DNA of 64,000 bases from Neisseria weaveri (GTDB lineage: Bacteria; Pseudomonadota; Gammaproteobacteria; Burkholderiales; Neisseriaceae). Location: contig NZ_LR134533.1 of NCBI RefSeq assembly GCF_900638685.1, positions 248,001 to 312,000 of the forward strand. Reading direction: 5' to 3'. The position numbers and the translations under genes are program-made. A model generated the notes under the pieces. The model made no database searches, had not been told where the DNA came from, and saw nothing but the letters and a program-made list of their open reading frames with translations. This document shows positions 38,592 through 46,312 of the stretch, piece after piece (position 1 is the first letter of the stretch; each line of letters opens with the position of its first letter).

Positions 38592-39479
38592 TCACTCCTT
38601 AACCTTCTCACTCAAAAAATCAATAAAACTTCTCACCTTCGCACTTAAAAACGCACGATCCACATAAGCGGCATAAAGTTTTGCTGTCAGGAAATGATAA
38701 TCGGGCAGCAGGCGCACTACTCTGCCGGCGGTTAGGTCTTCGCAGGCGCACCATTCGGGTTGGAAGCCGATGCCGGCGCCGGCTCGGATCAAGCTGCCGA
38801 CCATGAGGGTGCTGTCGCTGTGTATGGCTGCGTTGAGTTCGAGCAGGCTGCGTTGGCCGTTGTGTTTGTGTTGGATTTCGAGGCGGCTCATGTCGGTGTA
38901 GGAAGGCAGCACTGCGGGGTGCTGCGCGGCTTCTTCGGGGGTTTGCGGTACGCCGTTGCGCCGTAGATAATCGGGTGAGGCTAAGAGGAAAAACTGAATA
39001 TCGGCCAAGGGTTTGACAATCAGTGAGGGGCCGGGGTCGTTGGAGACGCGTAAGGCGAGGTCAAAACCGTCGGCGATGAGGTCGGTGTGGCGGTTGCTGA
39101 GTACCAAGTTGAGGGATACTTCGGGATAGCGTTGTTTGTATTCGCTGATCCAGCGGCTGACGCGCGGACTGGCAAACCATTGCGGCATGGTGATGCGTAG
39201 GATGCCTTGCGGTTTTTCGGTAACGCCTGCGGCTTTTTGGGCGGCGGTTTCAAGGGTTTCGAGGGCGTGGCAGCATTGGCGGTAGTATTCTTCGCCGGTT
39301 TCGGTGAGGTGGAGGTTGCGGCTGTTGCGGTGTAAGAGTTTGGCTTGTAAGGTATTTTCTAAATGGCTGACGTGTTTGCTGGCCATGGCGTTGGAAATGC
39401 CGAGATGGTCGGCGGCGCGGGTGAAGCTGCCGTTTTCGACCACTTGGCGGAACACTTTGAGGCTGAACAGGGTATCCAT
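38592..39479 (-). CDS. LysR-family transcriptional regulator
   Basis: A 295-aa LysR regulator with an N-terminal winged helix (MDTLFSLKVFRQVVENGSFTRAADHLGISNAMASKHVSHLENTL, opening the domain). A periplasmic-binding-like effector domain follows from ~90. It is close in pattern to the redox or aromatic-responsive LysR proteins. It is divergent from doxX-nitroreductase-ygiD (gap 39480-39595), the typical arrangement for regulation of that cluster. The effector is unknown. Confidence 0.9.
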   Translation of the reverse strand: MDTLFSLKVFRQVVENGSFTRAADHLGISNAMASKHVSHLENTLQAKLLHRNSRNLHLTETGEEYYRQCCHALETLETAAQKAAGVTEKPQGILRITMPQWFASPRVSRWISEYKQRYPEVSLNLVLSNRHTDLIADGFDLALRVSNDPGPSLIVKPLADIQFFLLASPDYLRRNGVPQTPEEAAQHPAVLPSYTDMSRLEIQHKHNGQRSLLELNAAIHSDSTLMVGSLIRAGAGIGFQPEWCACEDLTAGRVVRLLPDYHFLTAKLYAAYVDRAFLSAKVRSFIDFLSEKVKE

Positions 39480-39567
39480 GATTTCTTATTGAGAAATGAT
39501 TGTTAAACAAAAAGAGTATATATCCACAAAAGGGAAATATCTATACTGTGCTCATCTTTCCACTATA

Positions 39568-39599
39568 TGAGTAATCATCATGATGAGTAATCATCATGA
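39568..39599 (+). repeat. 16-bp perfect tandem duplication at the doxX start
   Basis: The unit TGAGTAATCATCATGA occurs twice in immediate tandem (39568-39583, 39584-39599). The second copy contains the doxX ATG at 39596. A decoy ATG is present in the first copy in a different frame. It looks like a recent slippage event that would alter leader spacing and possibly expression. Confidence 0.85.
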
Positions 39600-40006
39600 C
39601 GAATACCCATTCAAATTTGAGCCGTTTCCAACCCATATTATTGTCTGTTTTGCGCATCGTTTCGGCTTATATGTTTATGCTGCACGGCACGGCGAAGCTG
39701 TTTGCGTTGCCGCATATTGAGATGTTCGACGGCTTGCAGCTGATGTCGATTTACGGTTTGGCCGGCATTCTCGAAGTTGTGGGCGGCGTGTTATTGCTGT
39801 TGGGTTTGTTTACCCGTCCGGTGGCGTTCGTGTTGTCCGGCCAGATGGCGGTTGCCTATTTTATGTCGCACGCGGCCAAAGCGCCTTTGTTGCCACTGCT
39901 AAACGGCGGCGAAGCGGCGGCGCTGTTCTGCTTTATTTTCCTGTATATCGCAACGGCGGGCGGCGGCGCTTGGGCTTTGGATAATAAGTTGGGCAAAAAG
40001 CTATAA
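39596..40006 (+). CDS. DoxX family membrane protein
   Basis: A 136-aa protein with four predicted membrane segments (~16-32, 52-70, 74-90, 106-126). The DoxX pattern is clear: LRIVSAYMFMLHGTAKLFALP, then GLAGILEVVGGVLLLLGLFTRPVAF, then FIFLYIATAGGGAWALD. DoxX proteins are often linked to quinone or thiol redox systems; the role here is unknown. No proper ribosome binding site precedes the ATG. The next two genes are oxidoreductases, so it is probably a small redox-related cluster under the divergent LysR. Confidence 0.88.
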   Translation: MTNTHSNLSRFQPILLSVLRIVSAYMFMLHGTAKLFALPHIEMFDGLQLMSIYGLAGILEVVGGVLLLLGLFTRPVAFVLSGQMAVAYFMSHAAKAPLLPLLNGGEAAALFCFIFLYIATAGGGAWALDNKLGKKL

Positions 40007-40055
40007 TGCCGTCTGAAACCGCTCTTTCTTTTCACCATCCTTTAAGGAAACCATC

Positions 40056-40661
40056 ATGACTTACACCGTACTCCAACAAGCCGCGGAAACCCGCCGCTCT
40101 GTTTACGTTTTAAACAAAAACCTGCCTCTGCCTGCTGCCGAAGTCGCCGAGATGGTGAAACATGCCGTGCTGCACACGCCTTCGTCATTCAATTCGCAAT
40201 CTACCCGTGTGGTGGTGCTGTTCGGTGCGGAACACGAAAAGCTGTGGCAATTTGCCGAAGATGCCCTGCGCGCCATCGTGCCTGCCGAGAAATTCGAGCC
40301 AACCCAGCAAAAGCTGGATATGTTTAAAGCCGCGGCCGGTTCGGTGCTGTTTTTTGAAGACCAAAACGTCGTAAAAGGCTTGCAGGAACGCTTCCCCAGC
40401 TATGCCGACAATTTCCCCATCTGGGCGGAACACGCCGATGCCATGCACCAATACGCAGTATGGACCACGCTGGCCGCAGCCGGTATCGGCGCCAACCTGC
40501 AACACTACAATCCGCTGATTGACAACGCCGTTGCCCAAGAATGGTCGGTTCCCGCCAATTGGACATTGCGTGCGCAAATGGTGTTCGGCGGCATTGATGC
40601 GCCTGCGGGTGAGAAAACATTCGAGCCGCTGGAAGGCCGTCTGAAAGTATTCGGCTTGTAA
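40056..40661 (+). CDS. Nitroreductase family protein
   Basis: A 201-aa FMN-dependent oxidoreductase of the NfnB-like "oxidoreductase related to nitroreductase" type (RRSVYVLNKNLPLP, then LHTPSSFNSQSTRVVVLFG, then HQYAVWTTLAAAGIGANLQHYNPLID). The motif SFNSQSTR replaces the more usual N-terminal FMN arginine pattern, as in its fungal Hbn1-like relatives. The substrate is unknown. AAGGAAACC precedes the ATG. A single AT-type DUS lies just after doxX, upstream. Confidence 0.9.
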   Translation: MTYTVLQQAAETRRSVYVLNKNLPLPAAEVAEMVKHAVLHTPSSFNSQSTRVVVLFGAEHEKLWQFAEDALRAIVPAEKFEPTQQKLDMFKAAAGSVLFFEDQNVVKGLQERFPSYADNFPIWAEHADAMHQYAVWTTLAAAGIGANLQHYNPLIDNAVAQEWSVPANWTLRAQMVFGGIDAPAGEKTFEPLEGRLKVFGL

Positions 40662-40764
40662 ACCGTTTGATTGATTATGCCTGTCTGAAACGGGTTAAGG
40701 GTTGGCTGCACAAAAACCTGCGTTATCCGTTTTCAGACAGGCATCGTTACATTTCAATAGTCCT

Positions 40765-41550
40765 ATGAACAAAACCCCCGCCCTATTTCTCGGCCACGGC
40801 AGCCCGATGAACGTTATCGAAGCGGATAATCCGTTTACCCGGGGCTTCAGGCAGGTTGCGGCGCAGTTTCCCAAGCCCCGCGCCATACTGATGATTTCCG
40901 CTCACTGGTACGGCGATGCTTTGCAAGTATCCGGCAGCGCGGCTCCGGCCATGATTTATGATTTTTACGGCTTTCCCGAAGAGCTGAACCAAGTGCAGTA
41001 TCCTGCTTCGGGCAGCCCCGAACTTACCGCCGAAGTGCAGCGTTTGCTCGCGCCCGAACCGGTATCCGTCGATATGCTTCGGGGGTTCGACCACGGCACA
41101 TGGGGTGTACTCAAGCATCTTTATCCCGAAGCCGACATTCCCGTCGTACAACTGAGCCTGAACCGAAATCAACCCGCCGAATGGCATTTCGCACTGGCGC
41201 AAAAGCTCAAGCCATTGCGCGAACAAGGCGTGTTGGTTATCGGCAGCGGCAATATCGTTCACAACCTGCGCACCATCAGCTTTACCCATATCCGCCAAGC
41301 GGGTGCGGCTTACGAATGGGCAGAAACCTTCCGCCGCGACATCAACCAAGCCATTTTGAATCGGGACAACGAAACCTTGATCCACTACTTGCGCTTGGGC
41401 GAGGCTGCCGCTTTATCTGTGCCCACGCCCGAACATTACCTGCCCCTGCTCTACATCATGGCGTTGCGCGATGAAGAAGATGAAGTCAAGCTGTTCAACG
41501 ACGAGATTGTCGGCGGTTCGTTAAGCATGACTTCGGTGTTGATTCGATAA
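40765..41550 (+). CDS. ygiD: 4,5-DOPA dioxygenase extradiol family (YgiD-like)
   Basis: A 261-aa class III extradiol dioxygenase. It starts MNKTPALFLGHGSPMNVIEADN (zinc ligand His in GHGSPMN), followed by SAHWYGDALQVS (His), FDHGTWGVLKHLYPEADIPVVQLS and GSGNIVHNL. In relatives the enzyme cleaves catechol-type rings, but the natural substrate in Neisseria is unknown. The start was set at 40765; the upstream in-frame extension has no support. It is third in the doxX-nitroreductase cluster and probably co-regulated. Confidence 0.9.
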   Translation: MNKTPALFLGHGSPMNVIEADNPFTRGFRQVAAQFPKPRAILMISAHWYGDALQVSGSAAPAMIYDFYGFPEELNQVQYPASGSPELTAEVQRLLAPEPVSVDMLRGFDHGTWGVLKHLYPEADIPVVQLSLNRNQPAEWHFALAQKLKPLREQGVLVIGSGNIVHNLRTISFTHIRQAGAAYEWAETFRRDINQAILNRDNETLIHYLRLGEAAALSVPTPEHYLPLLYIMALRDEEDEVKLFNDEIVGGSLSMTSVLIR

Positions 41551-41612
41551 AGTAATTTGCCTGATGATTTAATCGACAGCTTATATGTTCAGACGGCCTC
41601 CGCTAAAACAAT

Positions 41613-41645
41613 CAGGCTGCACGGAAACCCTTTCCGTGCAGCCTG
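41613..41645. terminator. Non-DUS 15-bp hairpin after ygiD
   Basis: CAGGCTGCACGGAAA and its perfect complement flank a CCC loop. It lies between the convergent ygiD and the lipoprotein gene. No clear T run follows on the plus strand, so termination is likely but not certain. The right arm contains GCAGCCTGAA, which is the core of the Kingella-type uptake dialect. Confidence 0.6.
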
Positions 41646-41663
41646 AACATTAAAGCCGACCGA

Positions 41664-42050
41664 TTAACGGGGGCGGCAAACCGTATCCCACAGTTTTTTA
41701 TTCGTTCGGTATTGGCTGTCAGGATAAGTCAGCACCGCCGTACCGCCTTGCTCATGCCATCTTAAGGTGTTTTCATCGTTCACAAAATAATCGCCTGAAG
41801 CAGAACGGGTGCGGCGGGTAGGAACCATAAAAACATCCTTGCCGTTGCTGAAGCTGACCACGGCATGATCGGCTGATCGGTGGTTGACCGAAACCTTATA
41901 GCCGTTGTCGCAACGGAACTTGCCGATATTGCTTGAAGAACCGCTTGACGCGCCGTTATCCAGCCCGCCGATTTCAACACCCTCAAGGCTTACGCAGGCG
42001 CTTGCCAGCAAAACCAAAGCCATAGGAGCCAACTTTTTGAAAATGCTCAT
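41664..42050 (-). CDS. MliC-like lysozyme-inhibitor lipoprotein candidate
   Basis: A 128-aa exported lipoprotein with signal peptide and lipobox LASAC (Cys at ~19). The mature part is FRCDNGYKVSVNHRS, then AVVSFSNGKDVFMVPTRRTRSASGDYFVND, then TLRWHEQGGTAVLTY and a C-terminal Cys. A Cys at FRCDNG and a final Cys could form a disulfide. The order resembles MliC/PliC C-type lysozyme inhibitors; Neisseria has such surface proteins. The identity is a motif-level guess. It is convergent with ygiD. Confidence 0.6.
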   Translation of the reverse strand: MSIFKKLAPMALVLLASACVSLEGVEIGGLDNGASSGSSSNIGKFRCDNGYKVSVNHRSADHAVVSFSNGKDVFMVPTRRTRSASGDYFVNDENTLRWHEQGGTAVLTYPDSQYRTNKKLWDTVCRPR

Positions 42051-42159
42051 AGAAAATCCTTAAATCAGGTATATTTTAAATATGCTTCACAGCGAAACCA
42101 TTATTAAGAGATGATTTTGTCAGCAACAATCCGCACCACGAAAACAAGGAACACACAAC

Positions 42160-43053
42160 ATGAACCCTCAAAAATTAAGTGCCAAAACCAAAGACGTCGG
42201 CGGCATTCCCGTTGCCCGCCTGATACCGCAGGCAGGCCGCCGCACCATCGGCGCATGGTGTTTTCTCGACCATGCAGGCCCGGCCGAATTTAACGCTTTT
42301 TCAGACGGCCTCCAAATCGGTTTGCATCCGCATACCAACCTGCAAACCTTCACTTGGATGCTTGAAGGCGAATTATGGCACCAAGACAGCTTGGGCCACC
42401 GCCAGCTTATCCGCCCCAAACAAGTCAATTTGATGACGGCCGGCACGGGCGACACACACGGCATTGCCCATACCGAACAAACGCCCGAAGGCGTAAAAAA
42501 TCTGCACGCCGTACAACTGTGGATTGCCTTGCCGATGAATCAAGACATCAAGCCCGATTTCCAACACTACCCCGAGCTGCCCGAATGGGAAGACAACGGC
42601 GTGCGCTACATCCTCACCACCGGCCGCTATCAAGGCCGCACCGCACCCACCGCCCAACACAGCCCCTTGCTCGGCGTGGACATCCAATGCCCGAACGCCG
42701 CAAAACTCGATATTCCGGCAAACCCGTCTTGGGAATACGGCGTATTGGTGATTGCAGGCAAAGTCCGCATCAACGGCGAAACATTCGGCGCGGACGAACT
42801 GGCCTTCATCGCCGCCGGCCAAGCCGAATCGTTTTCTTTGCAAGCCGAAGCGGGCAGCCACTTTATGCTGCTGGGCGGCGAACTGCTGCCGCGTCCCACT
42901 TTGATTTGGTGGAACTTCGTCGCCGACAGCCGCGAAGCCCTACGCCGCGCTATCGAAGATTGGAACAACGGCAGTGCGCGTTTCGGCTCCGAAATAGATC
43001 TAAACGGCACCCGCCTCACTCGCCTCCCTGCCCCTGAAATGCCGGGCAAATAG
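42160..43053 (+). CDS. Pirin family protein
   Basis: A 297-aa bicupin. The metal site is GLHPHTNLQTFTWMLEGELWH (HxHTNLxT...E), the signature of pirins. The N-terminal RTIGAWCFLDHAGP and the second cupin with IAGKVRINGETFGADELAFIAAG follow. Pirins include quercetinases and transcription cofactors; the role here is unknown. A complementary DUS is read in frame as FSDGL. Confidence 0.92.
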   Translation: MNPQKLSAKTKDVGGIPVARLIPQAGRRTIGAWCFLDHAGPAEFNAFSDGLQIGLHPHTNLQTFTWMLEGELWHQDSLGHRQLIRPKQVNLMTAGTGDTHGIAHTEQTPEGVKNLHAVQLWIALPMNQDIKPDFQHYPELPEWEDNGVRYILTTGRYQGRTAPTAQHSPLLGVDIQCPNAAKLDIPANPSWEYGVLVIAGKVRINGETFGADELAFIAAGQAESFSLQAEAGSHFMLLGGELLPRPTLIWWNFVADSREALRRAIEDWNNGSARFGSEIDLNGTRLTRLPAPEMPGK

Positions 43054-43059
43054 CGTATA

Positions 43060-43099
43060 GGCCGTCTGAACTTAGGCCGTCTGAAATTTTCAGACGGCC
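43060..43099. terminator. DUS cluster after the pirin gene, cut by the IS
   Basis: Two direct DUS and one complementary copy within 40 bp form a terminator-like hairpin. The IS5-family element begins immediately after GGCC of the last copy, so the DUS hairpin is the insertion target. Confidence 0.7.
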
Positions 43100-43227
43100 T
43101 GAGACCTTTGCAAAATAGCCCCTATACCCAACAGCCGAAACCCAAACACAGGATTTCGGCTGTTTTCCGTTCTAAATATCCCTTCATTCCCCTCAAATAC
43201 CCGATAATCGGGTATCTGAGCTGCCTT

Positions 43228-44235
43228 TCAGACGGCAACAGGCGCACGTAGCCTGTTGGCTGCTTTCAGCAGGTTCAAACACATCGCCTTCAGATGGCTT
43301 TGCGCACTCACTTTGCTCAGACCAAAATAAGTTGCCCGGGCATGGCGGAATTTACGGTGCAGCGTACCAAAGCTTTGTTCGACCACATAACGGGTTTTCG
43401 ATAAGTGTCGGTTACGTTTGGTTTGCGCTTCCGTCAGCGGCCGGTTGCGGTGGGATTTGCACATGATGCCGTCCCGCAACTGATGTTCTTCCAGATGTTG
43501 CCGGTTTTCCATACTGTCGTAGCCTTTATCGGCATAGACAGTCGTGCCTTTGGCTAGGCCTTCCAACAAAGGCAGCAGGTGTTTGCACTCATGGGCATTG
43601 GCGGCAGTGATGTGCAGTTTCTCAATGTAGCCTTCCGCATCGGTACGGGTATGTTGTTTGTAACCCGGATGGAAGCGGCCGTCTTTCTTTACCCAACGGG
43701 CATCGCTGTCTTTACTCGGTGTGGTTTGGCTGTTGACCCGCCCTTCGTCATCCACTTCTATGGCCTGACACTGTTTGCCGCCGGCCGTCTGAATAATGGT
43801 GGCGTCAACGATGGCGACGGATGCTTTCTCTACTTTTAAACCCTTGTCAGTCAGTTGGCGGTTAATCAGATCCAGTAATTCGGCCAAGGTGTTGTCTTGT
43901 GCCAGCCGGTTGCGGAAACGGCAAAGGGTGCTGTGGTCGGGAATGCAAAAGTCGTCGAAGCGGCAGAAGAGTTGGAAATCGATACGGGTGATGAGGCTGT
44001 GTTCGAGTTCGGGGTCGGAGAGGCTGTGCCATTGGCCGAGCAGGATGGCTTTGAACATGGACAGCAGGGGATAGGCGGGACGGCCGCGGTGGTCTCGAAG
44101 GTAACGGGTTCTTTGATGGTTGAGGTAATGCTCGATCGGTTGCCAATCAATCACCTGCTCCAGCTTCAGTAGAGGAAAGCGGTCGATGTGTTTGGCAATC
44201 ATGGCTTGTGCGGTTTGCTGAAAGAAGGTGCTCAT
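43228..44235 (-). CDS. IS5-family transposase (IS1106-like)
   Basis: A 335-aa DDE transposase. Landmarks are the N-terminal MSTFFQQTAQAMIAKHIDRF, the first Asp in VDATIIQTAGG (~141), the second in TTVYADKGYDS (~240), and the terminal Glu in KTRYVVEQSFGTLHRKF (~293). The open frame continues 47 codons upstream, but that part enters the ISL3 element, so the IS1106-type start at 44235 is used. The gene is full length. Its natural upstream sequence and end repeat are displaced by the ISL3 insertion 54 bp upstream of the ATG. Confidence 0.92.
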   Translation of the reverse strand: MSTFFQQTAQAMIAKHIDRFPLLKLEQVIDWQPIEHYLNHQRTRYLRDHRGRPAYPLLSMFKAILLGQWHSLSDPELEHSLITRIDFQLFCRFDDFCIPDHSTLCRFRNRLAQDNTLAELLDLINRQLTDKGLKVEKASVAIVDATIIQTAGGKQCQAIEVDDEGRVNSQTTPSKDSDARWVKKDGRFHPGYKQHTRTDAEGYIEKLHITAANAHECKHLLPLLEGLAKGTTVYADKGYDSMENRQHLEEHQLRDGIMCKSHRNRPLTEAQTKRNRHLSKTRYVVEQSFGTLHRKFRHARATYFGLSKVSAQSHLKAMCLNLLKAANRLRAPVAV

Positions 44236-44281
44236 GAAAAATCCCCTAAATGTCTTGGGAGGGAATTTAGGGGATTGGGAG

Positions 44282-44289
44282 GAATTTTG
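44282..44289. repeat. Left 8-bp target-site duplication of the ISL3 element
   Basis: GAATTTTG lies directly before the left inverted repeat and is repeated at 47661-47668 directly after the right repeat. Confidence 0.9.
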
Positions 44290-44376
44290 GGGTAAGCGGA
44301 TTAAATGGTTGATCTTACCTTTGCATGAGAGTGAGACAGACCGGCATCTCATCGGATTATCTGGTTGATGCTTCAC

Positions 44377-44784
44377 CTACTGCTGGTGCATGTTTCCTTC
44401 GCTAATTCCAGCAAGAACCCCACACGCCTCAACTTCCCGGTCATCGTTGCAACTCGCTCTCAGTGAAACGAGTTGTTTCTCAAGCGCTTGCAGAGCGGTT
44501 ATCTGCGACCGCACATGAGAGATGTGATCATCGAGCAAGGCGTTGACGGCGGTACAAGGCTGATGAGGGTCATCCTGATAGCTCTGTAGTTCGTGAATCT
44601 CAGCCAGTGACAGGCCTAGGATTCTGCAGCGACGGATGAAGGCCAGCCCCTCACCATGCTTCTCGGTATAGACACGGTAACCGTTGTCCTGCCGATCAGG
44701 CGGCGGCAACAAGCCCTGCTGTTCATAGAAGCGGATCGTCTGTGTTTCGACCCCTACCAACTGCGCCAACTGACCAATGCGCAT
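44377..44784 (-). CDS. MerR-family metal-responsive regulator (CadR/PbrR-like)
   Basis: A 135-aa regulator: MRIGQLAQLVGVETQTIRFYEQQGLLPPPDRQDNGYRVYTE (winged helix, ~1-41), a dimerisation helix, and a C-terminal metal loop with cysteines in QPCTAVN, ASCNDD and EACGVL. The pattern matches cadmium/lead-responsive MerR proteins. It is divergent from the transporter across a promoter with a 19-bp spacer. ATG 44784 is used; an alternative start five codons earlier exists. Confidence 0.88.
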   Translation of the reverse strand: MRIGQLAQLVGVETQTIRFYEQQGLLPPPDRQDNGYRVYTEKHGEGLAFIRRCRILGLSLAEIHELQSYQDDPHQPCTAVNALLDDHISHVRSQITALQALEKQLVSLRASCNDDREVEACGVLAGISEGNMHQQ

Positions 44785-44815
44785 CAGCCTCCTCCCCAAC
44801 GGATTCTTTACTCTA

Positions 44816-44846
44816 TTGACCTTATAGTAGCTTTATAGTTTAAAAT
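44816..44846 (+). promoter_or_regulatory. MerR-type promoter with 19-bp spacer
   Basis: TTGACC (44816-44821) and TAAAAT (44841-44846) are 19 bp apart, the overlong spacing that MerR-family activators correct. The spacer has a CTTATAGTAGCTTTATAG imperfect dyad. It drives the transporter on the plus strand. Confidence 0.72.
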
Positions 44847-44879
44847 GGTACCACAACATTGTTCAAGTGGAGTCGTATC

Positions 44880-45767
44880 ATGAGCAAATCCTGTGGTGGC
44901 GCCTGTGGCGGTGATGCAATGTCCGCAGCGGATACCGATATACAGGCCTCCTCCGAGGCGCTAGGGAAATGGGTCAGTGTTTATGCCGTGCCGAAGATGG
45001 ACTGTCCATCAGAAGAGCGAATGATTCGCCTAGCCCTGAACGGCTTTGAGGAGGTTCGGGCGCTGTCCTTCGACTTGTCGAACCGCCGGCTGAAGGTCGT
45101 GCATGACGGCGAGGTCGAGCCCGTCACCTCGAAACTGAAGACCTTGGGGCTAGGCGCCTCGCTTCAGGAAACCGTCGCTGCAAATCCGGAGACCATCAAG
45201 GCCGCCGAGTTTTCGGCAGCTTCTGCTAAGCAAGAATCCGGGACCCTGCGCTGGTTGCTCGGCATCAATGCACTTCTGTTCGTGGTGGAAATGACTGCCG
45301 GTCTGATCGCCCGGTCCACCGGCCTGATTGGAGAATCCCTGGACAATTTTGCCGATGCGGCGGTGTACGGGCTTGCCCTTTATGCGGTTGGACATAGCGT
45401 GAAAATGCAGGTACGTGCCGCGCATCTTGCTGGTGTACTGCAACTGATCTTGGCTGTGGGCGTGCTCGTAGAGGTGGTGAGACGCTTTGTATTCGGTAGT
45501 GAGCCTGAATCGCTGGTGATGATGGCTATCGCATTCGTCGCATTGATTGCCAATACCAGTTGTCTGCTGCTCATATCCAAACATCGGGAAGGTGGGGCGC
45601 ACATGAAGGCAAGCTGGATATTCTCGGCCAACGACGTGGTGATCAACCTGGGGGTCATCACCGCCGGCGCCCTGGTCGCGTGGACCGGTTCCAATTATCC
45701 GGATCTGATTATCGGCACCATCGCGGGGGCATTGTACTTAACGGTGCCAGACGCATTTTGGCGTTGA
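44880..45767 (+). CDS. CDF-type cation transporter of the IS, altered C-terminus
   Basis: A 295-aa membrane protein. The Cys-rich N-terminus (SKSCGGACGGDAMS) precedes an HMA-like metal-binding part (VPKMDCPSEERMIRLALNGFE). A cation-diffusion-facilitator region of about five helices follows (GINALLFVVEMTAGLIARSTGLIGESLDNFADAAVYG). It probably exports Zn/Cd. At the end the frame reads IAGALYLTVPDAFWR. Reading a sixth G in the G5 tract at 45725-45729 would give IAGGIVLNGARRILALKG, the expected family ending. So a 1-bp loss probably changes the last ~13 residues. Confidence 0.85.
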   Translation: MSKSCGGACGGDAMSAADTDIQASSEALGKWVSVYAVPKMDCPSEERMIRLALNGFEEVRALSFDLSNRRLKVVHDGEVEPVTSKLKTLGLGASLQETVAANPETIKAAEFSAASAKQESGTLRWLLGINALLFVVEMTAGLIARSTGLIGESLDNFADAAVYGLALYAVGHSVKMQVRAAHLAGVLQLILAVGVLVEVVRRFVFGSEPESLVMMAIAFVALIANTSCLLLISKHREGGAHMKASWIFSANDVVINLGVITAGALVAWTGSNYPDLIIGTIAGALYLTVPDAFWR

Positions 45768-45778
45768 AGGGTTAAATA

Positions 45779-46291
45779 ATGCTCATTATTGGCAAAAAGC
45801 TCTCGCCGTATGCCCTATTGTCCATATCGGGCCTGCTGGCAGCGTCTGATCAGGCTGTAAAGTGGCTGGTGCAGCAATCAATGGCCTATGGCGAGTATGT
45901 TTCGGTGACCCCGTTCTTTAACTGGGTGCACCTATGGAACACCGGTGCCGTATTCAGTCTTTTTGCGAATGGTGGAGGCTGGCAGCGCTACTTTTTTATC
46001 GGAATCACGGTAGTGGTCTCGATTTTTCTGATCAAGCTGATCCTTGAAAATCGTCATAAAGGAGAAGCCATCGCTTACAGTCTTATCCTCGGTGGCGCCA
46101 TGGGTAACCTGATTGACCGGGTCTTTCGCGGCTATGTTGTGGATTCCTTTGATTTCTATTGGCGAGACTGGCATTGGCCGGCCTTCAACCTGGCTGATAT
46201 TGCAATTGTCCTCGGTGCCTTACTTTTCGTTTCCAGCAGCTTGTTGGGTAAAAAAGCAAACACCAATGCCGAGTCGGATGGATCTGACTGA
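45779..46291 (+). CDS. lspA: Lipoprotein signal peptidase (on the ISL3 element)
   Basis: A 170-aa signal peptidase II. Four membrane segments and the catalytic aspartates are in GAMGNLIDRVFRGYVVDSFDFY and FNLADIAIVLG; an Asn-rich block, WNTGAVFSL, is also conserved. This is the mobile ISPpu12-type copy. It starts 11 bp after the transporter stop, in one operon with it, and should be under the MerR promoter. Confidence 0.93.
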   Translation: MLIIGKKLSPYALLSISGLLAASDQAVKWLVQQSMAYGEYVSVTPFFNWVHLWNTGAVFSLFANGGGWQRYFFIGITVVVSIFLIKLILENRHKGEAIAYSLILGGAMGNLIDRVFRGYVVDSFDFYWRDWHWPAFNLADIAIVLGALLFVSSSLLGKKANTNAESDGSD

Positions 46292-46312
46292 CACCTACGC
46301 CTATACAACACC

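Noticed and set aside
43228-44376. Longer IS5-family transposase from 44376
   Set aside because: The extra codons lie in the ISL3 element beyond the target duplication, so they are not part of the original gene.
45560-45775. Overlapping 71-codon frame at the end of the CDF gene
   Set aside because: It is not a separate gene; its last residues are the normal CDF ending, exposed by the one-base loss.
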